DNA of 64,000 nt from Baia soyae (GTDB taxonomy: Bacteria > Bacillota > Bacilli > Thermoactinomycetales > Thermoactinomycetaceae). Location: NCBI RefSeq assembly GCF_004341445.1, contig NZ_SLXV01000003.1, positions 1-64,000 of the forward strand. The letters are read 5' to 3'. The notes under the pieces were generated by a model. It was not told where the DNA came from. It ran no database searches and saw only the letters and a program-made list of their open reading frames with translations. Shown piece after piece: positions 53,546-64,000 of this stretch (its first letter is position 1; each line of letters starts with the position of its first letter). The position numbers and the translations under genes were made by a program.

Positions 53546-56009
53546 CTTCTTCTGATGAATTTTCTTGAGTCAATTCAAGTTCATCATCATCCGTACGTTG
53601 AACACGTGCTACAGTCGCCACTTCTTCCTCACCATCAACGCGAATCAGCTTTACACCTTGCGCGTAACGGCCCATGGAAGAGATCTCGTTGATGTTGAGA
53701 CGGATCACGATACCCGATTGGGTAACAATCATCAAGTCTTCTACTGGAGAGACGACTTTGTGACTGATTACCTCACCTTTTCTCGCTGTGATACCCATGG
53801 TTTTAATCCCTTTGCCACCGCGGGATTGAATACGGTATTCATCGATCGGAGTACGCTTTCCAAAGCCTTTTTTCGTGACAATCAGAACATCTAGATCCGG
53901 GGTCACGACATCCATATCAATCACTTTGTCAGCTTCAGCTAAGGTAATTCCTTTCACACCTGTAGCAGAACGACCCATCATGCGCACATCCATCTCTGGG
54001 AAGCGAATCGACATTCCTTGCTTCGTACCCATCAAGATTTCTTGCTGTCCATCCGTTAAGTGGACACCAATTAGCTCATCCCCTTCACGTAGATTGATCG
54101 CAAAGAGACCATTTTTACGGATGTTTTCAAATTCAGACAGAGAGGTCTTTTTGACAACTCCTTGCTGGGTAGCAAAGAAGAGATATTTATCCTCAACAAA
54201 CTCTTTTACTGTAATAATTGCCTGAATCCGCTCATCCTGATCAATTTGAATCAAGTTAATGATCGGGGTTCCTCTAGCAGCTCGTCCTAACTCAGGAACT
54301 TCATACGCCTTCATGCGATATACTTTTCCTTTGTTAGAGAAGAAGAGGAGATGATTATGGGAATGGGTTGCAAATAGATGATGAACAAAATCATCGTCTT
54401 TCGTTCCCATACCCGTCACACCACGCCCACCTCGCTTCTGCGCACGATAGCTGTTTAGTGGCATCCGTTTGATATAACCACGATGAGTCATCATGATGGA
54501 AACTTCTTCTTGAGGAATCAAGTCCTCATCTATAATGACACCTTCATCCATCTTGATACGAGTTCTTCGCTCATCACCAAACTGTTTCTGCACCTCGACT
54601 GCTTCTTCTCGAACGATTGCTAATATCTTAGCAGGATCTGCTAAAATCCCACGTAGCTCCGCAATCAGTTTGATCAGATCTTGATACTCGCCTTCGATTT
54701 TATCCCGCTCAAGTCCAGTTAGGCGCTGGAGACGCATATCGAGAATGGCATTCGCCTGCTTCTCAGACAGACCGAAACTCTCCATCAAGCCTTCACGAGC
54801 TTCAGCAGTCGTTTGAGAACCACGGATCAATGCAATCACTTCATCGATTTGATCGAGCGCAATTCGAAGACCTTCTAAGATATGGGCACGATCTTCAGCT
54901 TTATTCAGGTCAAACTGGGTACGGCGCGTAATCACTTCAATTTGGTGTTCTAGGTAGTGGCTGAGCATCTGCTTCAGGTTTAAGACTTGCGGTTGTCCCT
55001 TTACCAAAGCCAATGTGTTTACACCAAAGCTTGTTTGTAAAGTAGTATGTTTGTAAAGATTGTTCAAGATGATCATTGGATTCACATCACGACGAAGTTC
55101 GATGACCACACGCATTCCGTTACGGTCTGACTCGTCGCGTAAATCAGTGATGCCCTCAATCCGTTTGTCACGTACAAGCTCTGCGATTTTTTCTACCAAT
55201 TTCGCTTTATTTACTTGATACGGGAGTTCTTCTACGATAATACGTGTCTTACCGTTGTTTGCCTCTTCCATTCTCGTCTTGGCACGAATCTGTACGGATC
55301 CACGCCCTGTACGGAACGCTTTGCGGATTCCTTCATAGCCGAGGATAATCCCACCGGTAGGAAAATCAGGTCCTTTGACAACTGTCATCAGCTCGTCTAT
55401 TTCCACCTCTGGATTATCGATAACCATTAACAATCCATTGATCACTTCTGTCAGGTTGTGAGGTGGGATATTAGTCGCCATCCCCACGGCAATCCCAGCG
55501 GCTCCGTTTACGAGCAAATTCGGGAATCTAGCAGGCAATACAAGCGGTTCCTCATATTGACCATCGTAGTTCGGACCATAATCAATAACATCTTTCTGGA
55601 TATCACGAAGCAACTCTAGCGTAATAGGTGCTAGACGTGCTTCGGTGTAACGCATCGCCGCTGCTGCATCTCCGTCGACAGAACCAAAGTTCCCATGACC
55701 ATCTACCAACATATAGCGGTAGGAGAAATTTTGAGCCATTCGGACCATCGCATCGTAAATAGCGGAATCCCCGTGAGGATGATACTTTGCAATTACGTTT
55801 CCCACTACGTGTGCTGACTTTTTATAAGGTTTGTCTGGTGTCATGCCGTTTTCATACATCGCATATAAAATACGACGATGTACAGGTTTAAGTCCATCCC
55901 GTACATCCGGTAGCGCACGACTGACAATAACACTCATCGCATAGTCTAGGAACGATGTTTTCATCTCTTGACTAATATTGATTTCTTGAACCCGTTCACT
56001 TGCTGACAA
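53535..56009 (-). CDS. gyrA: DNA gyrase subunit A
   Basis: An 824-residue subunit that cuts and rejoins DNA. The catalytic Tyr is in [10 protein letters not shown], and the quinolone-resistance region reads [17 protein letters not shown] (Ser and Glu/Asp positions unmutated by eye). The C-terminal beta-pinwheel contains the GyrA box QKRGGRGV. The start is a TTG with GGAG upstream. It lies 35 bp after gyrB. Confidence 0.97.
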   Translation of the reverse strand: MSASERVQEINISQEMKTSFLDYAMSVIVSRALPDVRDGLKPVHRRILYAMYENGMTPDKPYKKSAHVVGNVIAKYHPHGDSAIYDAMVRMAQNFSYRYMLVDGHGNFGSVDGDAAAAMRYTEARLAPITLELLRDIQKDVIDYGPNYDGQYEEPLVLPARFPNLLVNGAAGIAVGMATNIPPHNLTEVINGLLMVIDNPEVEIDELMTVVKGPDFPTGGIILGYEGIRKAFRTGRGSVQIRAKTRMEEANNGKTRIIVEELPYQVNKAKLVEKIAELVRDKRIEGITDLRDESDRNGMRVVIELRRDVNPMIILNNLYKHTTLQTSFGVNTLALVKGQPQVLNLKQMLSHYLEHQIEVITRRTQFDLNKAEDRAHILEGLRIALDQIDEVIALIRGSQTTAEAREGLMESFGLSEKQANAILDMRLQRLTGLERDKIEGEYQDLIKLIAELRGILADPAKILAIVREEAVEVQKQFGDERRTRIKMDEGVIIDEDLIPQEEVSIMMTHRGYIKRMPLNSYRAQKRGGRGVTGMGTKDDDFVHHLFATHSHNHLLFFSNKGKVYRMKAYEVPELGRAARGTPIINLIQIDQDERIQAIITVKEFVEDKYLFFATQQGVVKKTSLSEFENIRKNGLFAINLREGDELIGVHLTDGQQEILMGTKQGMSIRFPEMDVRMMGRSATGVKGITLAEADKVIDMDVVTPDLDVLIVTKKGFGKRTPIDEYRIQSRGGKGIKTMGITARKGEVISHKVVSPVEDLMIVTQSGIVIRLNINEISSMGRYAQGVKLIRVDGEEEVATVARVQRTDDDELELTQENSSEEATE

Positions 56010-56043
56010 AATTCATCACTCCTCGCTCCTCTATCAACCCACT

Positions 56044-57963
<1,920 letters not shown>

Positions 57964-57985
57964 CTACTCTCTCATGAATCAACTG

Positions 57986-58234
57986 TCATTTGTTTTTATG
58001 AAAAACCCTAGGTTGCCTTGCCCGTCTCATCAAGGTAACGGAAGAGATAGGGGAAGGATACACACGATGAGGTGTCACGACATACGACTTCACTTCATCA
58101 TCGGGAATATCAACTAGTCGGCCTGCTTGTTTGCTCGATTCTAAAAAGGAGTGGGAGTCCATGGATTGATGATCCAAAATAGCGACTACATCCCGCGCCC
58201 TTACAATTTGATCTCCACCTAAGTGAATGTACAT
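57986..58234 (-). CDS. remB: RemB-like DUF370 regulator (YaaB)
   Basis: An 82-residue protein of the DUF370 family (MYIHLGGDQIVRARDVVAIL). In B. subtilis RemA and RemB control biofilm matrix and osmoprotection genes; RemA binds DNA as a ring. The gene lies between recF and gyrB, as yaaB does. It follows recF by a few bases. Confidence 0.88.
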   Translation of the reverse strand: MYIHLGGDQIVRARDVVAILDHQSMDSHSFLESSKQAGRLVDIPDDEVKSYVVTPHRVYPSPISSVTLMRRARQPRVFHKNK

Positions 58235-58238
58235 ATTT

Positions 58239-59357
58239 TCACCTCAACTCTCGAATGTTTCCTTGCCGGATCTGATAGATCTGTGCCTTATCCAGCGTCT
58301 CCCCGTCAATTCCTTCTAAGTTCGTTGTGGTTACAAACGTCTGAACCCGCCCTCGAATGGCTTCTAGCAGATGGGTTTTTCTCGAATCATCCAGCTCCGA
58401 TAAAACGTCATCCAATAATAAAATGGGATATGTACCTGTTTCCTGATGAATCAGCTCAATTTCGGCCAACTTCAAGGAAAGGGCAGCTGTTCTTTGTTGC
58501 CCCTGTGAACCAAATGTATGAAGATCCAATCCATTCGCAACCAAGCGAAAATCATCGCGCTGCGGTCCGAGTAGAGTAGAGCCTCTGCGAATTTCTTTTT
58601 CACGAACTCTTTGTAACTCGGCTTGAAAAACTGTGCGCCATTCTTCAATCGACATGTCTGCTGTAATGGGGATGGAGGGAAGGTATTCAATCAGCAATTC
58701 CTCATTGGCACTCGTGATAGATTGATGAATCTCCCCAGACCACTTCGTTAATTGCTTGAGAAAATGAAATCTCTTTCTCCACAATTCAAGGGAAAGAGAC
58801 ATGAGCTGTTCATCGTATACATCTAAAAATTCAACTTGGAATTTTTTATTTGTACCGAGTCCTTTCAGCAAACTATTTCTCTGGGTAAGAAGTTTATGTA
58901 ACTGAGACAAATGGTACAGGTAGGTAGGACTGACTTGTCCAATCTCCATATCCAAGAAACGCCGCCTGATTTGAGGGCTACCTTTGACAATTGCGAGGTC
59001 TTCTGGGGCAAACAAAATAGCTGGTAAGAAGCCGATATACTGACTTAACTTCGATTGCTCTATCCCATTAATGCTAACTTTTTTTCCCAGATCGCGCAAC
59101 TGTACCTCTAATCTGGATCCAGTTTCATCCCGTTTGACCCGGGCTTTTAAGATCGCATGTGGCTCACCAAACTGAATTAATTCTTTTGTAGAACGGGTTC
59201 GATGCGATTTCCCAAGCGCAAGAAGATAGAGCGATTCTAAGATGTTAGTCTTGCCTTGCGCATTGGGCCCCACAAAGATGTGGAGATCTTGCGAGCAATC
59301 GAGTGAAAGCTGAGAAATGTTGCGGTAGCGCTGGATCTCTAGTGACTGAACACGCAC
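58239..59357 (-). CDS. recF: DNA replication and repair protein RecF
   Basis: A 372-residue SMC-like ATPase that helps load RecA at gapped DNA. Walker A is GPNAQGKTN, the signature region is GSQGQQRTAALSLKLAE, and Walker B is ILLLDDVLSELD. GTG start. It stands 11 bp after the S4-domain gene. Confidence 0.96.
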   Translation of the reverse strand: MRVQSLEIQRYRNISQLSLDCSQDLHIFVGPNAQGKTNILESLYLLALGKSHRTRSTKELIQFGEPHAILKARVKRDETGSRLEVQLRDLGKKVSINGIEQSKLSQYIGFLPAILFAPEDLAIVKGSPQIRRRFLDMEIGQVSPTYLYHLSQLHKLLTQRNSLLKGLGTNKKFQVEFLDVYDEQLMSLSLELWRKRFHFLKQLTKWSGEIHQSITSANEELLIEYLPSIPITADMSIEEWRTVFQAELQRVREKEIRRGSTLLGPQRDDFRLVANGLDLHTFGSQGQQRTAALSLKLAEIELIHQETGTYPILLLDDVLSELDDSRKTHLLEAIRGRVQTFVTTTNLEGIDGETLDKAQIYQIRQGNIRELR

Positions 59358-59368
59358 CTGGCAACCCC

Positions 59369-59587
59369 CTATTTCTCAGACAGTATGAGAAAACGACCAA
59401 AGCCTCGGATATCCACAACATCCTGTGGATAAACCTTGCGACCTCGTCTATTTTCTAGCTCTTGATTGATATATATTTCATTGTCGGCTAAAAACATCTT
59501 TGCGAAACCACCACTATCAATGGCGTCTACTTTTTTTAAAAGTTGCCCTAACTGAATATAGGGCCCGTCAATATATACGTGCTTCAT
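59369..59587 (-). CDS. yaaA: S4-domain RNA-binding protein YaaA
   Basis: A 72-residue protein with an S4-like fold (IQLGQLLKKVDAIDSGGFAK, then NRRGRKVYPQDVV). The family is always found between dnaN and recF and is linked to ribosome assembly in B. subtilis (RlbA). Length and position are standard. Confidence 0.93.
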   Translation of the reverse strand: MKHVYIDGPYIQLGQLLKKVDAIDSGGFAKMFLADNEIYINQELENRRGRKVYPQDVVDIRGFGRFLILSEK

Positions 59588-59605
59588 GACTCAACATCCT
59601 TCTTT

Positions 59606-60739
59606 CTAGCGCGTACGTATCGGTACGATTAGGTGTAACGTGTCATCACGGTCTGCAGGCTGAATGATAAATGGAGTCATCGTTCCTGTAAATTGAATGC
59701 GAATCTCATCGCTTTCAATCGATCGTAAGGCCTCAATCATGTAACGCGCATTAAACGAGATTCCCAGCGCATTCCCTTTTACACGAGCCTTCACTTCTTC
59801 TGTAACGCTTCCGACATCTTGGGACACAGAGGTAACTTCAACTGTGTCATCACTCATTGTCCATTTTATCACATTATCCCGTCCATCTCGGCTAATAAGA
59901 GAAGCACGCTCAACAGATTGTAACAATTCTCTGGTTGAAGTGATCAACTCTGTATCACCGCATTGTGGAATGACTCGATTGGTATCTGGATAGGTACCAT
60001 CTAAGAGACGAGAGTAAAATTCAATATGCTCATTTTTTACCAACAGTTGATGATCCGCCACGACGATTTCCACGGAATCCTCATCATCGGCAAAGGTTTT
60101 CGCTAGCTCACTCATACTTTTACCAGGAAGGATTACGTTATCCAAAGACAGTTGACCTGTGTTTGGAGTCGGAATCAAACGTCTCGAGAGACGGTGACTA
60201 TCTGTGGCGACACAGGTGAGAACCCCATTTTCTAGTTGCCATAAAACACCTGTCAACACGCCTCGTGCTTCATTGGTTGCAACGGAAAAACCTGTTTGCC
60301 GAATCAATGAACGAAGCTCATCAGCCGGAATCGAGAAAACTTGATCCGCTGATAGACGTGGCAGGCGAGGGTATTCATCTGGATTAAATCCGTGTAGTTG
60401 AAACTCCGTTGAACCTGATTGAATAGTAATTTGATACCGCTCATTCACTTCCCATTCTACATACTCACCAGGTAACTTCCTTACCATCTCTCCAAAGATT
60501 TTACCAGGAATGACGACACTTCCTGTCTGTTCCACAAATACTTGTTCTTGATCCTCTTTTACATGAGGAATCCTTACTTGAATCGTGATATCAGAGTTAC
60601 TACCCGTCAGAAGCAACCCTTCTTGATCTGCGATTGCTTTCATTCCTGTTAGAACGGGAATCGTCGTCTTTTGAGATACCGCTTTACTAACTTGTGCTAC
60701 CGCTTCTACGAGTACCGATTTGGCAATACGGATTTTCAT
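59606..60739 (-). CDS. dnaN: DNA polymerase III beta sliding clamp
   Basis: A 377-residue ring-clamp subunit. The start at 60739 gives MKIRIAKSVLVEAVAQ and follows GAGGTGAGG; an upstream in-frame start is not needed. Three similar clamp domains are seen, and the C-terminus ends HLIVPIRTR, the usual clamp end. It follows dnaA across the incB-like part of the origin. Confidence 0.97.
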   Translation of the reverse strand: MKIRIAKSVLVEAVAQVSKAVSQKTTIPVLTGMKAIADQEGLLLTGSNSDITIQVRIPHVKEDQEQVFVEQTGSVVIPGKIFGEMVRKLPGEYVEWEVNERYQITIQSGSTEFQLHGFNPDEYPRLPRLSADQVFSIPADELRSLIRQTGFSVATNEARGVLTGVLWQLENGVLTCVATDSHRLSRRLIPTPNTGQLSLDNVILPGKSMSELAKTFADDEDSVEIVVADHQLLVKNEHIEFYSRLLDGTYPDTNRVIPQCGDTELITSTRELLQSVERASLISRDGRDNVIKWTMSDDTVEVTSVSQDVGSVTEEVKARVKGNALGISFNARYMIEALRSIESDEIRIQFTGTMTPFIIQPADRDDTLHLIVPIRTR

Positions 60740-60763
60740 GAGTTCCTCACCTCTGTCAATCAA

Positions 60764-60960
60764 TTGTGGATAAATAAAAAATATAGCATGAATGCGTCTC
60801 GTGGGCCATATACATATATATTATTTAATAAAAAAACCGTAGTAATAGTAGTAGGGGCTGTGGATACTGTGGATAAGTAGGCTGGGGCCATACATGGAGC
60901 CAAAATACGCTGTGGATAAAGTGTGCATAAGCTTGTCAAAATTATCCACAGTATCCACAG
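60764..60960. other. oriC, part in the dnaA-dnaN interval (DnaA boxes and AT-rich region)
   Basis: TTATCCACA-type DnaA boxes lie at 60765, 60868, 60911 and 60942. Near-matches lie at 60859, 60922 and 60951. Between the first box and the cluster an AT-rich stretch (60808-60838, ATATACATATATATTATT then AAATAA-like sequence) is a good candidate for the DNA unwinding element. In B. subtilis the corresponding interval is where strands open. Confidence 0.9.
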
Positions 60961-60964
60961 CTAC

Positions 60965-62407
60965 CTAGGAGCCTCGCAAAATTCGTTTCTTTAATTCCTC
61001 AACTGCTTGCTGGAGATGTGGATCACTGTCAAGAGCGCGGTTGATTTTTTCATGCGCGTGGATAACCGTGGTGTGATCTCTGCCCCCAAAGTCTTCACCG
61101 ATCTTGGGTAGAGAGTAATCGGTCATCTCACGTGCGATAAACATCGCAATTTGACGTGGAAGAGTGATCGTTTTCGTTCGTTTTTTACTTTTTAGATCTT
61201 CAACGCGTAAACGGTAGTAGGTACTAACCGCCTGCTGAATATCTGAGATTGTAATGATTTTCGGTCTGGCATTGGGCATTATATCCTTTAATGCTTCTGC
61301 TGCCAAGTCAGTACTGATCGGTTGATTCATCAAGGCAGAGTAAGCGACAACGCGGATGAGAGCTCCCTCTAATTCCCGAATGTTGGTATCCACTCGGTCA
61401 GCGATGGTAGCGAGTACGTCGCTTGGCACATCGAGCTGGTCAGCAATGGCTTTTTTTCGAAGGATGGCGATACGGGTCTCTAGATCGGGAGGCTGCACAT
61501 CTGTAATTAATCCCCACTCAAAACGAGAGCGTAGGCGATCTTCTAGTGTTGGGATTTCTTTAGGAGGACGATCACTGGAGATGATAATCTGTTTGTTCTC
61601 TTCATGCAGAGCGTTGAACGTATGGAAGAATTCTTCTTGCGTTTGCTCTTTGCCTGCTAAAAACTGAATATCATCTATTAACAAGATATCCACAGTTCGA
61701 TATTTGTTACGGAAACCAATAGCTCTATTGTCCCGGATCGCATTGATAAACTCATTTGTAAACTTTTCAGATGACAGGTATACCACACGACTATTTGGAT
61801 TATGAGCCAGTACGTGATGGCCAATGGCATGCATTAAATGCGTTTTTCCAAGACCAACCCCTCCATATATAAAGAGCGGATTGTACGCTTTAGCCGGTGC
61901 TTCGGCAACAGCTAGGGAAGCAGCGTGTGCAAAACGGTTTCCGGATCCGATGACAAATGTGTCAAATGTATATTTGGGATTTAACTGTGACTGAACAAAC
62001 CCTTCCATCTCTTCATCAGACTCTTCATTTGGTTCTTCATTCGAATGGAGAGTAGATGAAAGAGGAGGTTCTGTCTCTTTCTGTCCCTCTCCTGATTTAG
62101 GATGAGGGGTTTTTGTTATGTGCTGAACAGGCAATTCCCCTTGCACTTGAATCGGTTCAGTCCCGAGACTAATCACTTCAATCTCCAGATTTGTACCCGA
62201 AACCTTTTTAACAGCATCTTTTATCATTCCATAATAACGATTTGAGAGCATGTCCTGTGCAAATGTAGAGGGAACTCCAATGATGAGTTTATTGCTCTGG
62301 AGTTCGATCGCTTCAGTCTGTTTTAACCAGGCTTCAAAGCTGGGTTTACTTATCTTCGATTGAATTAGGTCAAGGCATTTTTTCCATAAGTCATTAACAT
62401 TTTCCAC
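60965..62407 (-). CDS. dnaA: Chromosomal replication initiator DnaA
   Basis: A 480-residue AAA+ initiator. Domain I starts [20 protein letters not shown], and a variable acidic linker follows (about 90-140). Walker A is GGVGLGKT (182-189), Walker B LLIDDIQF. Domain IV binds DnaA boxes with the signature [15 protein letters not shown]. DnaA boxes flank the gene on both sides, so it sits inside the bipartite origin and probably represses itself. Confidence 0.98.
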   Translation of the reverse strand: MENVNDLWKKCLDLIQSKISKPSFEAWLKQTEAIELQSNKLIIGVPSTFAQDMLSNRYYGMIKDAVKKVSGTNLEIEVISLGTEPIQVQGELPVQHITKTPHPKSGEGQKETEPPLSSTLHSNEEPNEESDEEMEGFVQSQLNPKYTFDTFVIGSGNRFAHAASLAVAEAPAKAYNPLFIYGGVGLGKTHLMHAIGHHVLAHNPNSRVVYLSSEKFTNEFINAIRDNRAIGFRNKYRTVDILLIDDIQFLAGKEQTQEEFFHTFNALHEENKQIIISSDRPPKEIPTLEDRLRSRFEWGLITDVQPPDLETRIAILRKKAIADQLDVPSDVLATIADRVDTNIRELEGALIRVVAYSALMNQPISTDLAAEALKDIMPNARPKIITISDIQQAVSTYYRLRVEDLKSKKRTKTITLPRQIAMFIAREMTDYSLPKIGEDFGGRDHTTVIHAHEKINRALDSDPHLQQAVEELKKRILRGS

Positions 62408-62448
62408 AATGATCAGAACCCTCCTTCCAAAAAAACATTTTTTCCATG

Positions 62449-62799
62449 TTATCCACAGTATTAAATTGGCTGATATATAGGTTAAACCAACTTATCCACA
62501 CTATCCACAAGATTGTAATCAATATACCTATCCACAGATTATAATCGGAAGGATAGAAAGTTATCCACAATTGTGGATAACTAATAAAGATAAAAAAGTT
62601 ATCCACGGGGAAAACAACAATAGAATATCAAAATATACCAGTATTTACAAGGTGCATATCCGTTTATCCACATTACCCACAGCCTGTGGATAACTTTTTA
62701 TCCACAATCAAACAACCTGTGGATATCTTCTGGATAATGAGTGAATAAGTAGTGGATACATGTGGATAAGTTTTGTTTTATCCCCACAAGTTATCCACA
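62449..62799. other. oriC, part upstream of dnaA (DnaA box cluster)
   Basis: At least eight perfect TTATCCACA or TGTGGATAA boxes lie at 62449, 62492, 62561, 62572, 62664, 62685, 62698, 62761 and 62791. One-mismatch boxes lie at 62501, 62528, 62599, 62673 and 62719. They are in both orientations. The 550-bp gap between dnaA and rpmH is mostly this array plus the rpmH promoter. Confidence 0.95.
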
Positions 62800-62811
62800 T
62801 TTCTTCTATTC

Positions 62812-62840
62812 TTGACAGGCATCAGGGATAAAGCTATAAT
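62812..62840 (+). promoter_or_regulatory. Consensus sigma-A promoter of rpmH
   Basis: TTGACA (62812-62817) and TATAAT (62835-62840) are exactly 17 bp apart, a perfect consensus promoter. The leader between it and rpmH is about 110 bases. The last DnaA box ends 13 bp before the -35 element. Confidence 0.92.
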
Positions 62841-62954
62841 GTGGAGGATTGTCTGCGGAAATTTTTCATCTTATCGTATGAAGGGAGGCACCCTGGTCGG
62901 CGTATGTCCGGTTTGTCGTTCTTATATAGGACCGGCAATTACCAGGTAAACAAT

Positions 62955-63089
62955 ATGAAACGTACCTACCAACCATCTAAACGTAAACGTAAAAACGTTC
63001 ATGGTTTTCGTGCTCGCATGAGTACAAAAAACGGTCGCAAAGTATTAGCGGCTCGTAGAAGAAAAGGCAGAAAAGTACTTTCTGCATAA
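62955..63089 (+). CDS. rpmH: Ribosomal protein L34
   Basis: A 44-residue, very basic protein of the large ribosomal subunit ([20 protein letters not shown]). The start at 62955 gives the standard N-terminus. First gene of the rpmH-rnpA-yidD-yidC group that faces away from dnaA. Confidence 0.97.
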   Translation: MKRTYQPSKRKRKNVHGFRARMSTKNGRKVLAARRRKGRKVLSA

Positions 63090-63093
63090 TGAG

Positions 63094-63115
63094 AGGCCAC
63101 TAAGTAGAGTGGCCT
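63094..63115 (+). terminator. Terminator or attenuator between rpmH and rnpA
   Basis: Stem AGGCCACT / AGTGGCCT followed by a run of T residues five bases after the rpmH stop codon. It would reduce rnpA expression relative to rpmH. Confidence 0.8.
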
Positions 63116-63184
63116 TTTTCTCTATATGGGAATCGTTTATAGAAGGATGAATCTGCCGATAATGTGAGATAGGGAGGGAGCAGG

Positions 63185-63550
63185 GTGCAAAAAGAATACA
63201 GACTGAGGCGTCGGAATGACTTTCGCCGAGTATTTCGCTTAGGAACTTCTGCCGCAAATCGTCAGTTTGTTGTGTATATCTCTCCACGTCAAGCTGGGAC
63301 TGGGATTCTTCCTGGGCCTCGAATCGGTATATCTGTGAGTAAGAAGGTAGGAAATGCGGTCGTTCGCAATCGTGTTAAACGATTAGTAAAAGAAGTTACC
63401 AGACACTGGATTCCAGATTTAAAAGAGGGAGCCGATGTGGTGATCATCGCCCGAAATCCTGCTGCTACGATGGATTTCTACCAAGTGGAATCGAGTTTAC
63501 GTCATGTATTTAGACGGGCCAAGCTCTTTAAAAAATACACTAGGCCGTAG
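63185..63550 (+). CDS. rnpA: Ribonuclease P protein component
   Basis: A 121-residue basic protein that supports the RNase P RNA in 5' processing of tRNA precursors. The RNR motif is in VVRNRVKRLVKE. The GTG start has GGGAGG upstream. Confidence 0.96.
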   Translation: MQKEYRLRRRNDFRRVFRLGTSAANRQFVVYISPRQAGTGILPGPRIGISVSKKVGNAVVRNRVKRLVKEVTRHWIPDLKEGADVVIIARNPAATMDFYQVESSLRHVFRRAKLFKKYTRP

Positions 63551-63564
63551 AAGGGGAAAGATAG

Positions 63565-63795
63565 ATGAAGGACTTTGCTATTATTCTCATCCGATTTTAT
63601 CGCAAATTTATCTCTCCTTTGAAACCCCAGCCTACTTGTCGATTTTATCCAACCTGCTCACAATACGGTTTAACTGCCTATCAACGGTTCGGTTTTATTA
63701 GAGGAACATGGCTTACGATGATCCGAATTGGAAAGTGTCATCCATTTCATCCAGGTGGAATGGACCCTGTTCCCGAAAAAAAGATACGTGTATAG
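63565..63795 (+). CDS. yidD: Membrane protein insertion efficiency factor YidD
   Basis: A 76-residue YidD protein with the family core [21 protein letters not shown] and [13 protein letters not shown]. An amphipathic helix at the N-terminus binds the membrane surface. It lies between rnpA and yidC, as in most bacteria. Confidence 0.95.
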   Translation: MKDFAIILIRFYRKFISPLKPQPTCRFYPTCSQYGLTAYQRFGFIRGTWLTMIRIGKCHPFHPGGMDPVPEKKIRV

Positions 63796-63824
63796 CTTGG
63801 GATGATCTGAAAGGAGGAGAAGAT

Positions 63825-64000
63825 GTGCGTTACCTAAACCGCAAATGGATGTTGCTAACGGTACTCATCTTTTGTTTTGCACTACTTACAGGATGTTCGA
63901 CGACAGGTAAGACGATTGACCCATCATCAGGGATATGGGACCGCTATTTAGTATATCCACTGTCTCAATTACTTGATTATTTTTATGATATGTTTGGTAC
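63825..64000 (+). CDS. yidC: YidC/OxaA membrane insertase, 5' end only
   Basis: The window ends 58 codons into the gene. The GTG start has AAGGAGGAG upstream. The peptide starts with a lipoprotein signal whose lipobox is LLTGC, then WDRYLVYPLSQLLDYFYD, which matches the start of Gram-positive YidC (SpoIIIJ-type). It inserts proteins into the membrane. Confidence 0.92.
   Translation, partial: MRYLNRKWMLLTVLIFCFALLTGCSTTGKTIDPSSGIWDRYLVYPLSQLLDYFYDMFG

Overview
The window is chromosomal DNA around the replication origin of an endospore-forming Gram-positive bacterium of the order Bacillales. The evidence is the gene order yidC-yidD-rnpA-rpmH-oriC-dnaA-dnaN-yaaA-recF-remB-gyrB-gyrA-yaaC-guaB-dacA-pdxS-pdxT-serS, which matches the Bacillus subtilis origin region read in reverse, plus a small acid-soluble spore protein, a T-box in front of serS and Bacillus-type ribosome binding sites. 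Thermoactinomycetaceae would fit, but the sequence alone does not prove the family.

Layout. 60.7-63 kb is a bipartite oriC with DnaA boxes on both sides of dnaA. To its right rpmH, rnpA, yidD and the start of yidC run on the plus strand. To its left the core genes down to serS (46.2 kb) run on the minus strand, away from the origin; only yaaC is opposed. In B. subtilis serS, a tRNA-Ser and tadA lie close together. Here tadA (0.2 kb) and serS (46.2 kb) are separated by about 45 kb of mostly accessory DNA.

0.7-12.1 kb holds a TldE/TldD protease pair, a zinc-uptake operon (znuA-znuC-znuB-zur) with a clear Zur operator, a YhgE/Pip membrane protein with a TetR regulator, tRNA-Arg and an asparagine synthetase. 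12.4-18.5 kb is a compact class II lanthipeptide locus (precursor, LanM, LanT) followed by a stand-alone LuxR-type helix-turn-helix protein. 18.6-24.1 kb holds a secreted clostripain-type protease, a cell-wall-binding-repeat protein and a VanRS-like two-component system. 24.2-26.6 kb holds a protein that looks like a radical SAM enzyme stripped of its cluster cysteines and carrying two zinc-ribbon repeats, a DUF2500 membrane protein and spore-associated small genes.

29.6-44.7 kb is a second, larger lanthipeptide locus of the two-component haloduracin/lichenicidin type. It has an alpha precursor with its LanM, a beta precursor with its LanM, a bifunctional LanT, an immunity-type ABC pair (LanF, LanE), a subtilisin-like LanP, and a LuxR-type response regulator with a multi-pass sensor kinase. 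A decayed DsbA-like gene and a frameshifted alpha/beta hydrolase lie inside it. The locus is bounded on the right by an intact tRNA-Ser(UGA) and on the left, at 28.5 kb, by a 3' fragment of the same tRNA with its flanking terminator. A second copy of the kinase and a deleted copy of the hydrolase lie just outside that left fragment. This looks like a tRNA-anchored island that was once present in tandem and partly decayed.

Working together: LanM enzymes dehydrate and cyclise the precursors, LanT cleaves the leader at GG/GA and exports, LanP should trim the hexapeptide of the beta peptide, LanFE should protect the producer, and the kinase/regulator pair should control expression.
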